NCBI RefSeq assembly: GCF_963082655.1
Contig: NC_081555.1
Span: 18,229,437 to 18,293,436 of the forward strand
DNA: 64,000 nucleotides
Source of the DNA: Stomoxys calcitrans
Taxonomy: Eukaryota; Arthropoda; Insecta; Diptera; Muscidae
Reading direction: 5' to 3'
Positions 9,607-20,004 of the stretch are shown here, piece by piece (position 1 is the first letter of the stretch; each line of letters begins with the position of its first letter). A model generated the notes under the pieces. The model ran no database searches, had not been told where the DNA came from, and was given only the letters and a program-made list of their open reading frames with translations. The position numbers and the translations under genes were made by a program.

Positions 9607-10440
9607 TTGTTTTAGTACTATAAAATGCAGTGAAATGAAATTTGTATGAAAATGACTTCTATCCAGGACAACGAAGTTCTGTTTTTCACAAATTGGTGTT
9701 CCACCCGCATATACCCTCTATTGTGAATGGCAAAGTAAAATTAAAACCAACTATTTATAAAATTGCGCTCTCAAATCTTAATAAATTTTATTTGACTTCT
9801 ATGCCCACGCATGATTTGCAAATTTTATTTATAAATTTTACAAATATTTTCACTTTTTTCCTCGTATTGTTTTAACAGTTTGGTAAAAGGCTTTACCAAC
9901 TCATGGTGTTGTTACAAGAGAAAGTTCTAAGGTACATATATCGCAAATGAATAAGTTATGATTTGTGGCCAGCAGACTGGAGGCTGAATCATACTTGCTG
10001 TGTTTTATTTGAGTACTGTACAGATAAGCCGATAAGGGCAAAAATATAACACGAAAAAAGTTTCCGGTGTTAGTTTGTTATGAAGTGGTAACGCCATTTG
10101 CCAATCTGTCAAAACAATACGAGGAAAAAAATTGCAAATATTTGTAAAATTTATAACTAAAATTTACAAAACCTGTGTGGGCAAGCAGTCAAATAAAGTT
10201 TATTATGACTTGTGCACCCAATTGTATAAATAATTGGTTTTAATTTCATTTTACCATTCACAATAGAAGTATTTCTGCAAGTTGCCACACATATTTGTGA
10301 AAAACATATGATGACAGTCCTGACAACAGTTGTTCTACACAAGCCTGCACTGGTAATTTATCCAGAAGTTCGTTGTCTTGAATAAATGTCATTTTCATAA
10401 AAATTTCATTGCACTGCACTTCATATAGTACTAAAATAAA
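9607..10440. mobile_element. Large foldback element, ~300-bp arms
   Basis: The left arm 9607-9908 reads as the reverse complement of 10080-10440 at roughly 80-85% by eye. Shared blocks include 'gtttttcacaaat', 'tctattgtgaatgg', 'ttaaaaccaa.tatttata', 'aaattttacaaatattt' and 'cctcgtattgtttt'. The right arm carries about 55 extra bases. The spacer is about 170 bp. No transposase is visible. Ends and target duplication could not be fixed. Confidence 0.75.
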
Positions 10441-10449
10441 ACGCAGCTA

Positions 10450-11320
10450 CTATAACGCTGATGAAGGCATTAACCCAGCCGGAAACTTCTACTAACGTTG
10501 TGTTTTCTTTGAACAATCCACCTGTGTGTCTGATTCTACTTCTGATTCCGTTCTATTGATATTCATTCTCATGGCCATGTAGCTTGCCTCTCTCCTTTTC
10601 GGGAGATAAATATACGTAAGAGATCTTCCCGCTGTTGCTTATTGTAATGTTTGTATGCAATTTTTGTATTTTTTTTATTTTCCTTAAATTTTCTAAATTC
10701 TCAATTACTTATTTAAATATCATATTGGAATTTGAACTGGGTTTTGGTATATATGCAGGAAAAACTATGACCTATATTTTGAAATTGTATCCATAAATGC
10801 CCCTGACAAACACAACTACAACCTGGAATTGTTGCATTTTTTACTACTAGAGAGTGAGAGATAAAGTCAATATGTACGTACATCTTGAAATCATCAACAT
10901 AACGGTAAGTTCAATGGCGTTTGAATAATACGGTATGGTGGAAAGAGTTTTTAGCCAACCATCGTTGCAGTTTTTTATTGTTCGATAGGGAATTTCAGCG
11001 CATGCAAAGCCTCCTCTCAGCATTTGGCAAGGACTCTCAAAAAGATACAGAGTAAGAGAAAGAGAAAGAGGTTTGACTACGGACAGAGGCAGGGTTGCCA
11101 AAATACTTGTTACAATGAAAGGCAAAGACATATAATAAGTAAAGACTGGACATTTGGAAAATTCGATTTGGGATAGTTTTGAACGTAAAGATGGCATTGA
11201 TATGATTGTAATGCAACAACTATAAAATATTCTATAAAAATATATAAGGTTCGTATGCGATGCGATAAAAATTAAAATGTCAAATATTTTGGAGGTCATG
11301 GCAGAAAACTTCTTGTGAAA
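10450..11320. other. No recognised gene
   Basis: Moderately complex DNA. The frame at 10847-11299 on the minus strand has no recognisable domain. Contains a short purine run near 11053-11070. Confidence 0.4.
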
Positions 11321-11329
11321 TGTCAGAAA

Positions 11330-11440
11330 AATCGCTTAAAAATTGAGCCCTTCAGATTCTCAAGAAGTCTAATCGGGAGATCGGTTTTATTGGAGATATG
11401 CATATCAAGTTATCGACCGATTCAGACCAAATGTCAAATC
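11330..11440 (-). repeat. Single 153-bp-family monomer
   Basis: Carries 'tctcaagaagt.taatcgggagatcggtttta' and 'tatcgaccgattcagaccaaatg'. Isolated fragment in the minus sense. Confidence 0.5.
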
Positions 11441-11519
11441 ATTTAAACAAAACACTGCAACCTTCAGAAGCTTAAAAAGTTAAATTCGGGAATGGGTTAA
11501 AGGGGTTATAAGCACCTTT

Positions 11520-11618
11520 GAAAATTTGTTCTAATGTTCTCGTCAGTAATCGAACGCAGGCGTTTAGTGCCATATACGGACATGCTTACCTCTGTGCCAT
11601 GGTGGTCTCTGACATATA
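11520..11618 (-). mobile_element. SINE family A head fragment
   Basis: On the minus strand it keeps the head order: 'cacagaggtaagcatgtccg', 'actaaacgcctgcg', 'TTCGATTACTGACGAGA'. Truncated soon after the head. Confidence 0.55.
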
Positions 11619-11626
11619 ATACAGGG

Positions 11627-11874
11627 TAGTACGAAATGTTACAAATTCAACGACCCCATTTTTTTGTGAAAATATTTTTTTATTTAAGCAAATGACAAAA
11701 ATGTGTGAAAGTACTCGTAGTCTAAATTTCAGAATCCATTCACTATCGCTTGAAATGGTCTCATTGTGTCTTGGCTATTGCTCTGAGTCGGTCAAAAAAC
11801 GCTTTTTTACTAAACGCGAAAAAAATAACGTTTGCAATATTTTTGCAACAAACAAATCTGTTTTATTGGGGAAG
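11627..11874 (+). pseudogene. Second Tc1/mariner 5'-end copy
   Basis: Begins ACAGGGTAG and continues colinear with 7038-7210: 'aaattcaacgaccc', 'caaatgacaaaaatgtgtg', 'ttggctattgctctgagt.ggtcaaaaa'. It is interrupted by an intact SINE at 11890. Only the 5' untranslated part and initial coding debris remain. Confidence 0.55.
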
Positions 11875-11889
11875 TACTATTTTTATAGT

Positions 11890-12165
11890 GGCGGCCACCG
11901 TAGCGTAGAGGTTAGCATGTCCGCCTATGACGCTGAACGCCTGAGTTCGAATCCTGGCGAGACCATCAGAAAAAATTTTCAAACCGTGGTTTCCCCCTCC
12001 TAATGCTGGCAACATTTGTGAGGTACTATGCCATGTAAAACTTCTCTCCAAAGAGGTGTCCCACTGCGGCACGCCGGTCGGACTCGGCTATAAAAAGGAG
12101 GCCCCTTATCATTGAGAAATTTGTCCCTGTTCCTTAGTGGAATGTTCATGGGCAAAATTTGCAAT
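11890..12165 (+). mobile_element. Intact tRNA-derived SINE (family A) with perfect 15-bp TSD
   Basis: The internal pol III promoter is complete: A-box TAGCGTAGAGG at 11901-11911 and B-box AGTTCGAATCC at 11944-11954. A body of unknown origin follows, containing GGACTCGGCTATAAAAAGGA. The 3' tail ends GGGCAAAATTTGCAA. Identical 15-bp direct repeats TACTATTTTTATAGT flank it at 11875-11889 and 12166-12180, so the ends are exact and the element is 276 bp. This is the reference copy for the family. The tail has no poly(A). Confidence 0.92.
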
Positions 12166-12234
12166 TACTATTTTTATAGTAACAGTGCAACATTTCCTAC
12201 ATAGTAGTAAATTTGTCAGATTGTGATGTTAAAG

Positions 12235-12405
12235 TAACTCCAAATCTGTTCGTGACCTTACCGTCCTGGTTGTTATTGCCCTGATGGCCAGTTTACTGTC
12301 CGTAAAGATGTTCACACTGTATGTCCTCCCGTAAACACCATACCACCTCATGCATTCCGTGATCGCCCGGATCTCTGCCTGCAGGACCGTATTATGGTCT
12401 AAAAT
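12235..12405 (-). pseudogene. RNase H fragment of a non-LTR retrotransposon
   Basis: The minus strand translates to VLQAEIRAITECMRWYGVYG, then VNIFTDSKLAIRAI. This matches the 'FQAEi.Ai..c....' and 'i.tDSq.ai.al' signatures of the retrotransposon RNase H domain (LOA/R1/I-type elements). Neighbouring domains are absent. Confidence 0.65.
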
Positions 12406-12429
12406 TTCGCATCAGTTGTTTTGCTTCGA

Positions 12430-12780
12430 TTTTCAATAACTGCGCCAAGAATAGTCCAAATTGGTTCAAAACATGATATAGCTATCATCTAAACCGATCT
12501 CGGATCTTGACTTCTTGAGCCTATAGGGGCGCAATTCTTATTTAATACGGCTGAAATTTTGAATTAGGTGTGTTGCTTGGACTTCCAATAATTGTGCCAA
12601 CAATGGTCCAAATCGGTTCAAAACCTGATATAGCTGTCAATTAAACCTTTTTTCAGATATGATTTATTAATTCTCTAGGAGACTTAATTACCATCCCAAT
12701 TTTACTGACATTTTGAACGAACCGATTGCCCGATTTGACTTTTTAAGCCTATAGGGGGCTTAATTATTCAGCGTAAATTG
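12430..12780 (+). repeat. Degenerate 153-bp-family array
   Basis: Repeated phrases: 'ggttcaaaacatgatatagctatcat', 'gacttcttgagcctataggggcgcaattctta', 'tggttcaaaacctgatatagctgtca'. Plus-sense monomers, diverged. Confidence 0.55.
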
Positions 12781-12805
12781 CCGATATAAACTTCACTTAA
12801 GATGA

Positions 12806-13350
12806 AACAAGTAAAAGCGTGCCAAGTTCGTCCGGGCCGAATCTTGAGTATTCACCACCATGGGTTCCGCTAAAAATGTACCCTTATTAGCTGAGTTTGT
12901 ATTTGAATTATTTTGGCCTCAAGAAGTCAATCATCGGAATATCGATACTTAGGACACATATTCGGATAAAACTTGGCACTGATGTTGTAAATCATAGACT
13001 GTTTATAAACCGATTCGGGTCATACTTGGCATGCATATTGGAAGTCGTAACTCAAGTCATTGTTCCAAATTTCAGCCGAATCTGGACAAAATTTTGGCTT
13101 CTAAGGGCTGAAGAAGTTAAATCCGAGATCGGTTTATATGGGGGCTATATCTGTGTATTGACTGATTCATACTTGACATGGATATATGAAGTCTTAACAC
13201 AAGTCAAAATTCCAAGGAAGTCAACCGTAGGATTGGTTTATATGGGGGCTATATCTGTTTATAGACCGATTCGGATCATACTTGGCATGGATTTTGGAAG
13301 TCATAACTTAAGTTTTTGTTCTAAATTTGATCCTTTTGGGAGGCAACGAA
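12806..13350 (-). mobile_element. Mini-me/DINE-like 3' end and array (minus sense)
   Basis: Starts with the reversed element end ACAAGTAAAAGCGTGCC plus a degraded TTCGGCC/GGCCGAA hairpin, then diverged monomers with 'gatcggtttatatgggggctatatctg' spaced irregularly. The open frame 12897-13358 is a repeat translation, not a gene. Confidence 0.55.
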
Positions 13351-13882
13351 TAGCTTAATTGGCAAATTTTTCTCTTCAGAGAACACGAGCAACCGCTTTT
13401 AAAGTATGTTGTGCTTCTTCTAATGATAAAAAAAAACTTTGCCCAAATATGCTTTTTGTTCTTTTTCTATTCATTATATATGGCAACCCTGCTTAAGCAT
13501 CTCCCAACAATGCCCCCAATTTTGCTCTCAATTCCAAAAAAGAACAATGTCATTTAGATGTTTGGGCCACAACACAGCATCAGTATCATTGGAACAGCGA
13601 AACTCAACACTCGTCTAGGTGTAACCTTAATAAAAATCTAAACGAACCGCAACGAACAACGGAATCTCTAAAAAGAAAAGCCAAAAAGCAAATTTTTCCT
13701 GTGTCACAATCATGGTCCCTTACTCTTAGCCATTAATCAAAAGAATAGAAAAAAGGAAAGAAAATCAAACAATCAAGCCAACTTGCTAAAGTGCTACAAG
13801 GGCTATTTTATGATACCAAGAGCAACAATTTTTAGCAGTATTTTATGACAAGCAACATTTGAGAGAATAATTGCAAGCAGCA

Positions 13883-14034
13883 GTCAGTGTTAATTACGCA
13901 TAAACGGATTAAAACCCAAAGAGCAAAAAGGAAACAAAATTAAGAAAATATACCTTTGAGAAAAAAAATTGAAAAATTGTGAATTTGCCTGTGATTTTAA
14001 AGCAAAAAGTGAATTAACTAAAATCTAATAAAAA
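13883..14034 (+). promoter_or_regulatory. Candidate non-coding first exon with initiator and splice donor
   Basis: Unique A-rich DNA. It has an Inr match TCAGTG (13884-13889) and, 150 bp later, a good donor GTAAGA at 14035. The base composition (long A-rich stretches, no ATG-initiated frame) resembles fly 5' UTRs of long-intron genes. No TATA or DPE is present and no coding exon follows in the window. Speculative. Confidence 0.2.
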
Positions 14035-14044
14035 GTAAGAATAA

Positions 14045-14910
14045 TTTCATCAAGTTCCTGTGAAGAATAAAACATAGCAGCCTATTTTTTACTTTATATA
14101 ATTGTATTTGCTATTATAATTCCGGTTTACAGTAAATCACAAATAAGGGAATTATACACACAAACCTCGTTAAGGTGATTTTACCTGCCCTTCCTCTCCC
14201 ACTTTCTGTAGTAGAAATGTATAAAGCCTTCTGTAATAACTTACTAGCCAAACCAGCACACATACATATGTATATCCTTTTCTTTTCATTGAAAGCCTTC
14301 ACTCACTCTTCTCAACTACTGTGAATAGTACAGAGACTACTCTCACACTCTGTGCCATGGGCCGCTGTTTTTTTTTCTATTCACTTACTCCAATGTTGTT
14401 TGTTTGCCTACCCACATGTTAGATGGTTTTTATTTACGCTTACATGTATTGCATTTGTACTTGTTTGTTTCCGCTTGTACAAGTCTCTCCACGGTTAACC
14501 ACACACATCGAATAGTAAAACAAGAACGCAAATTAATTAAGTGAGCCTAAGTGTTTATAATTAGAATCTTCGCACCGTTAAGTTGTGTAAGAGGAAGTAT
14601 AAGAATAAGAGGACTTATGGCTTGTTTACGCTCGTTCGTGTGCCTATGTGTGTGGGCAGGTGTTTTTTCATTTGTAAGTTTGCAAATGCTGAGAACAACA
14701 GACAGAGCCAACATTGCCGTTTTGGTATTATTTGAGAAACATATGTTGGCTGTGCATGGATGAAAAAACAGTTAAACAATGAAAAATTAAATATGAAGTA
14801 AACAGTTAAAAACATGTTAGGTTCGGCTGGGATGAATCTTACATGAAATGTGTCAAATTCTTTGCACAGTTTGAAGAAATATACAAAGGATAATGGGAGG
14901 TCAAAAGAAG
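14045..14910. other. Unique DNA, no recognised gene
   Basis: Complex sequence free of the dispersed repeats that fill most of the window. The small frame at 14551-14763 has no family signature. Confidence 0.4.
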
Positions 14911-14914
14911 AAAT

Positions 14915-16015
14915 CCCATGATTTTTATACCCACCATCATAGGATGGGGGATGTATTCATTTAGTCATCGATATATCGTCAAGCGTTGTGCAATTGCAAT
15001 TTTGGCAAGATTGGTCAATAAAAGCGCTTGCGGTGGCTTTTGAGGGGAAAATCGGGCGATATACATTTATGACAGCTATATCTAAATCTGGGCCGATTTC
15101 TATGAAATTCACCAGTAATGTCAAAAGTTATAAGAACATCCCTCCTGCCAAATTACGAAAGAATCGGTTAACAAATGAGCACTTTATTGCAACATTCCTC
15201 AAAATCGGATGGACATATATATGGGAGCTAAATTTAAACCTGAACCGATATCGAGCAAACTCGATAGATACAGTGGTAGTCATCGGAGAAAGCGATGTAT
15301 AAGATTTTGGCGAGATTGGTTAATAAATGCGTTTGCTGTGACTCTAGAAGTTAAAATCGGGCGATGTATATACATGAAAGCTATATCTAAATCTGAACCG
15401 ATTTGCATGCAATTCACCAGTAATGTGGAAAGTCAAGAGAAAATCATTCTTGCCAAATTTGATGATGAAAAATGAGCACTTTATTGCAACATATTTCCAA
15501 TCGGACGAACGTATATATGGGAGCTTTATCTAAATCTGAACCGACTTCGACCAAACTTCTCAGATATTATGGTTGTTGTCGAGAAAAGCGTTTTACAAAG
15601 TTTTTGCAAGATTGGTCAATAAATGGGCTTGCAGTGGCTCTAGAAGTGAAAATCGGGCGATATACATATATGACAGCTATATCTAAATCTGATCCGATTT
15701 CTACGAAACTCACCAGTAATATTGGGAGACATAAGGAAATTCTTTCTGTCAAATTTCGAGAGAATCGGTTTAAAAATGACCATTTTGTTGCAATATTACT
15801 GCAAATCGGACTAAGATATATATGGGAGCTATATCCAAATCTGAACCGATAGATGGACGGGCAGACAGACAGACGGACATAGCTAAATCGATTTTGAAAG
15901 CTATTCTGAGTCGATGGGTACACTTATCAATAGGTCTATCTCTCTTCTTTCTGAGTGTTACAAACAAATGCACTATAATACCCTGTAATACGGCAGTGGT
16001 GTACGGTATAAAAAG
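14915..16015 (+). mobile_element. Mini-me/DINE-like element with dimeric ~305-bp array
   Basis: The 5' end is TTTTTATACCCACCATCATAG (approximate element start). Internal blocks 'atcgggcgatatacat' recur at 15051, 15356 and 15652 (305 and 296 bp apart), i.e. dimers of two alternating monomers. A GTCY-like patch (gacagacagacggacata) is at about 15863-15882. Open frames at 14988-15852 are repeat translations. Confidence 0.65.
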
Positions 16016-16019
16016 AATG

Positions 16020-16187
16020 ATCTGCCAATTCAGGGTCTAAAGCCCATAAAGGGGGCATTTATGACCCGATTTCTTTGAAATTTGAAACAGTGAGCTGCAT
16101 AAAGCTACCCGAATACAGTCTAGATTGAACCATATGACCGATCTGCCGATTTAGGGTCTTAAGGTTGTTTAAAGCCCCCTTTTTCCT
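16020..16187 (+). repeat. 153-bp-family monomers (family 2)
   Basis: 'gatctgccgatttagggtct' occurs twice about 120 bp apart with 'cgatttctttgaaatttgaaacagtgagctg'. They form the left host flank of the TIR element that follows. Confidence 0.55.
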
Positions 16188-17388
16188 ATGTGAGTAAAGA
16201 TAAATTCCGAATTTATCTAGTGGAGACACAAACCATTGACTAAACAGCCCTCTGTTACTGGCATTAGCAGAACACTGTTAAGCAATTTTGCAAGCAATTA
16301 ATTAATTACTAAAAAAAATTATTTCTTCATGAAAAGTTAATTTCAAAAAAGACCAAATGGCAAAAATGGGATCAAGAAAATAGTAAATGAATATCCGTGC
16401 TGTGTACTAACAAGATAAAGAAGATGGTAAAACTGATTAGACCACTGTGCGGGAATGGGAAATAGTAAGGCGATGAGAACGGCCTTAAACGACAGCTTAA
16501 AAAACCTATTTTCCAAATAATCGTCTTACTATCGAATTTTTGGCAATAAAAGTTTAGTTTCTTATACATATGCCCTTGTTTTCGAATAATCGTCAAACTA
16601 TCGAATTTTTGGCAAAAACTTGAAAAATTACCCAAAAAACTCAAAAAATCAATTTTGCGTGAACCTCTGTGCGAAAATATAAAAAGTAAGGTGATGAGAC
16701 CGGCCTCAAACGACAGCTTAGAAAACCTAGTTTATTATTCATGTGTCCTCATTTTCCAAATAATAGCCTATCTAGCGAATTTATGGCAAAAACTTAAAAA
16801 AAAATTACCCAAAAAACTCAAAAAATCAATTTTGCGTGAACCACTGTGCGAAATGGAAAATAGTAAGGCGATGAGACCGGCCACAAACGACAGCTTAGGA
16901 AGCCTAGTTTATTATTCATGTGCCCTCATTTTCCAATTAATAGCCTATCTATCGATTTTTTGGCAAAAACTTGAAAAAATTACCCAAAAAACTCAAAAAA
17001 TCAATTTTGCGTGAACCACTGTGCGAAATGGAAAATAGTAAGGCGATGAGACCTGCCACAAACGACAGCTTAGGAAGCCTAGTTTATTATTCATATGTCA
17101 TTTTCCAAATAATAGACTTTCTATTGAATTTTTGCACAAACTTGAAAAAATCACCCAAAAAACCTAAAATATCAATTCGCGTAAACCACTGTGCGAAATT
17201 CGAAAATAGTAAGACGATGAGACTGGCCTCGAATGACAGCTTATGAAGCTTAGTTTCTTATACATATGCCCTCACTTTCCTAATAATCGTCTTTCTATCT
17301 ATTCTGCTAATGCCAGTAACAGAGGCCTTTTAAGCTAGTGGTTTGTGTCTCCACTAGTTAAATTCGGAATTTATCTTCATTCACATTT
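16188..17388. mobile_element. TIR element carrying a ~175-bp internal tandem array
   Basis: Inverted repeats of about 85 bp lie at 16188-16272 and 17301-17388. Shared parts include GATAAATTCCGAATTTA, 'tagtggagacacaaacca' and CTCTGTTACTGGCATTAGC. Between them (16330-17290) are about five tandem units, each with 'aattacccaaaaaactcaaa', 'cgtgaaccactgtgcgaaa', 'ggcgatgagaccggcc', 'gacagctta'. Unit starts at 16625, 16803, 16978 and 17149 give periods of 178, 175 and 171 bp. The array yields repetitive open frames (16655-17246) that are not credible proteins. The element sits inside a 153-bp-family array. Architecture resembles TIR elements with internal satellite, such as Tetris in Drosophila virilis. 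Confidence 0.8.
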
Positions 17389-17394
17389 TTTTCG

Positions 17395-17765
17395 TCCCCT
17401 ACCTGGTCAAGATCGGACCATGTTTAGATATAGCTGCCATATAGCCCGATCTTCCGATTTAGGATCTTAAGCCTATAAAAGCCGCATTTATTACCCGATT
17501 ACGAAGAAATTTGAAAACGTGAGTTGTTTTAAGCCCCCCCACCAAGTTGGATAAGAATTTCGTAAGCGGCAAATTGGTTTATATGGGAGCTATATCAGGT
17601 TGTGGACAAATTCGAACCATATATGGTATGGAGGTCCTAAGAGAAATCTACTATGGGCTCAAGAAGTCGTCCACTTTATACACTTAAGAGGGTCTTATTA
17701 TTTCGAGGGGTTACAAATGGAATGACTAGGTTAGTCTACCCCCATCCTTTGGTGGTGAGTATAAA
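17395..17765 (+). repeat. 153-bp-family array, right flank
   Basis: Resumes the family 2 monomers interrupted at 16188 ('gatatagctgccatatagcccgatcttccgatttagg') and ends in a reversed mini-me terminus 'gggttacaaatggaatgac...cccccatcctttggtggtgagtataaaaat'. Confidence 0.55.
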
Positions 17766-17774
17766 AATATTGAG

Positions 17775-17905
17775 GCAGCCATGTAAAAACTCCCCCAAAA
17801 GGTATAACACAAAAGAATGTAACTTATCGCTGAGCTAAACACCAATCGGACAGCAATTATTGATATGTGAGAAGTTTGCCCTGTTCCTGAATGTTCCTGG
17901 AAACA
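17775..17905 (+). mobile_element. SINE family A 3' part
   Basis: 'gccatgtaaaaactcccccaaaaggt', 'cgctgagctaaacaccaatcggacagca', 'gatatgtgagaagtttgcc.ctgttcct' match the body and tail; the head is missing. Confidence 0.55.
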
Positions 17906-18153
17906 TTTAACGTTAAGAGGACAAGCCATGAGTTTGTCATGTATTATGAGAAAAATGCGTTACGTGTCTACAGTTATGGTTCTTTGTTGAAAAAGAGACG
18001 CCATAAAGTTCACAATAACCAAGATTTGGCGATTTGATTTGCAAATAATTCTTTGCCAAGTGTTTGAGTGGCCAAGGTGGCGTATGATGTATAAAGCTTG
18101 TGGATATAATCATAGAATAGTAATCATATGCAACAATGTTCTATAAATACACC

Positions 18154-19110
18154 AAGCAAAAGCGTGTTAAGTTCGTTTGGGCCAAATCGTGGGAACCCAT
18201 GGATTCTGCTTAAAATTTGCACAAATGAAAATAGTTTAAGGGAATATATGTACCTTGCGTACCAAATTTCTGCCTAATCAGGTAAAAATTTAAGCTTCCA
18301 GGGGCTGTATAATGCTAATCGGTAAATAGGTTTATGTGAGAGCTATATCAGCTTATGGACCAATTTGGACCATACTTACCACAGATGTTGGAAGTCATAA
18401 CAGAACACTATATGCAAAATTTCAGCCAAATTGGATCAAAATTTCCGCTTCCAGGGCCTCAGGTTGACAAATCGGGAGATCGATTAATGTGGGAGCTACA
18501 TCAGGTTATAGACTGATTTAGACCGTACTTGGCATGGTAATTGCAAGTCGTAACAGAACACTACCTTCAAAATTTTAGCCAAATCGGACGACAATAGTGG
18601 TTTTTAGGGCCTCAATATGTTAAATCGGCTGGTAGCTTTATACGGGAGCTATTAGGTTGCCCAAAAAGTAATTGCGGATTTTTTAAAAGAAAGTAAATGC
18701 ATTTTTAATAAAACTTAGAATGAACTTTAATCAAATATACTTTTTTACACTTTTTTCTAAAGCAAGCTAAAAGTAACAGCTGATAACTGACAGAAGAAAG
18801 AATGCAATTACAGAGTCACAAGCTGTGAAAAAATTTGTCAACGCCGACTATATGAAAAATCCGCAATTACTTTTTGGGCAACCCAATATATCAGATTATA
18901 AACCGATTCAAATCACTCTTAGTACGCATGTTGAAAGTCATAACAAAAGTCCTTGTGACTAATTTTAGCCAAATCCATTGACAATTGAATTCTCTAGCGG
19001 CTCATGATGCCGAAATCTGGGATCAGTTTATATGGGAGCTTTATCCAAATCTGAACCGATATGGCCCATTTGCAATCCCCAAAGTCCTACATTAATAAGA
19101 AGTATTGTTG
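18154..19110 (-). repeat. Mini-me end plus 153-bp-family array, split by a MITE
   Basis: Begins with the reversed mini-me terminus 'aagcaaaagcgtgttaagttcg'. Minus-sense monomers ('cgggagatcgattaatgtgggagctacatcaggttatagac') follow. The array is interrupted at 18652-18886 and continues to about 19110. Confidence 0.6.
18652..18886 (-). mobile_element. Mariner-type MITE, copy A
   Basis: About 34-bp terminal inverted repeats (consensus TTGGGTTGCCCAAAAAGTAA) with TA on both sides (18650-18651 and 18887-18888). Left end has one change (TTAGG). No coding capacity. Inserted at TATA within a 153-bp monomer; the empty site would read gggagctatatcag. Confidence 0.88.
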
Positions 19111-19229
19111 AAAAATTACTCTTTAAGCGGTTAACTTTATCGTTCGACCGCTATCGTGATTTCGATAGACTCTTTCTCGCTATCAAAAATGTATGTTCTA
19201 ATATATTTTTGGCCTATGGCAACACTGAC

Positions 19230-20000
19230 CACAGTTAAAGTTCTGATTAAATTGCATACATATCAAATTTCTTTGTGTGTGTACGACGGTGTATTGGCTG
19301 AATTCAAATGAAATGTTCTTTGGCAGACGACGTTGTGTTGTTTAATACCCTGTAGGTGTTAATAGCAATATCAAAGACATCAACAGCACTAACAAAAACA
19401 ACATCAACTAAACAAGTATTCACCCACAAATCAGAGTAACAACAAAGTGTGCAAACATTTTCTTATGTCTATAGATCTACAAGTTTTATAAGAGTGAGTC
19501 TCTCAGTGTGTGTGGTATGTGTTGTGTTCGTTCAAGTGCAAGAATAAAAATGATTTATCTATGAGTTATTGTCTCAACTTGTCTACTGTGCTCATCACCG
19601 CTCTCTTCCACACGTAACAACAATTTGTCGTCATTGCCGTATAATACTACTCTTCTCTTGCTGTTAATTGTATTATTTATACAACGTAAAGCGTCGTAAT
19701 CAACATTTTAATTTCCTCTTGACGCCTGTAAGTATGTAATGCTTATGTATTTACACTTTTACTGTTACACTCATACACACACTATACATACCCATTGATA
19801 AATATTTGCCGCAAAGCTATTTAAACTTTTGCTAATTATTTTTGGTTAATTACAAAACAAAAGTTAATGGGGGAGTTATGCAAATTATAAACGTGTTGAG
19901 AATCACATTGATTGCCTGCACAAAATTTATCCAACGAACACTCAAAGAAATTAAAAGGTGTAATGAAAAAAAGGAAAAAAAAGTTGACAGGGCAAATTTT
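19230..20000. other. Unique DNA, no recognised gene
   Basis: AT-rich, non-repetitive, with short CA/TG runs. No coding signature; the frame at 19836-20135 overlaps a repeat end. Confidence 0.4.
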
Positions 20001-20004
20001 TAAT

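Noticed and set aside
12897..13358. 153-codon frame with repeating phrases
   Set aside because: Monomers of the 153-bp family; a unit length divisible by three keeps frames open.
16655..17246. Tandem-repeat protein REPLCE..SKAMRPA
   Set aside because: Encoded by the ~175-bp array inside a TIR element; frame breaks between units and no start context.
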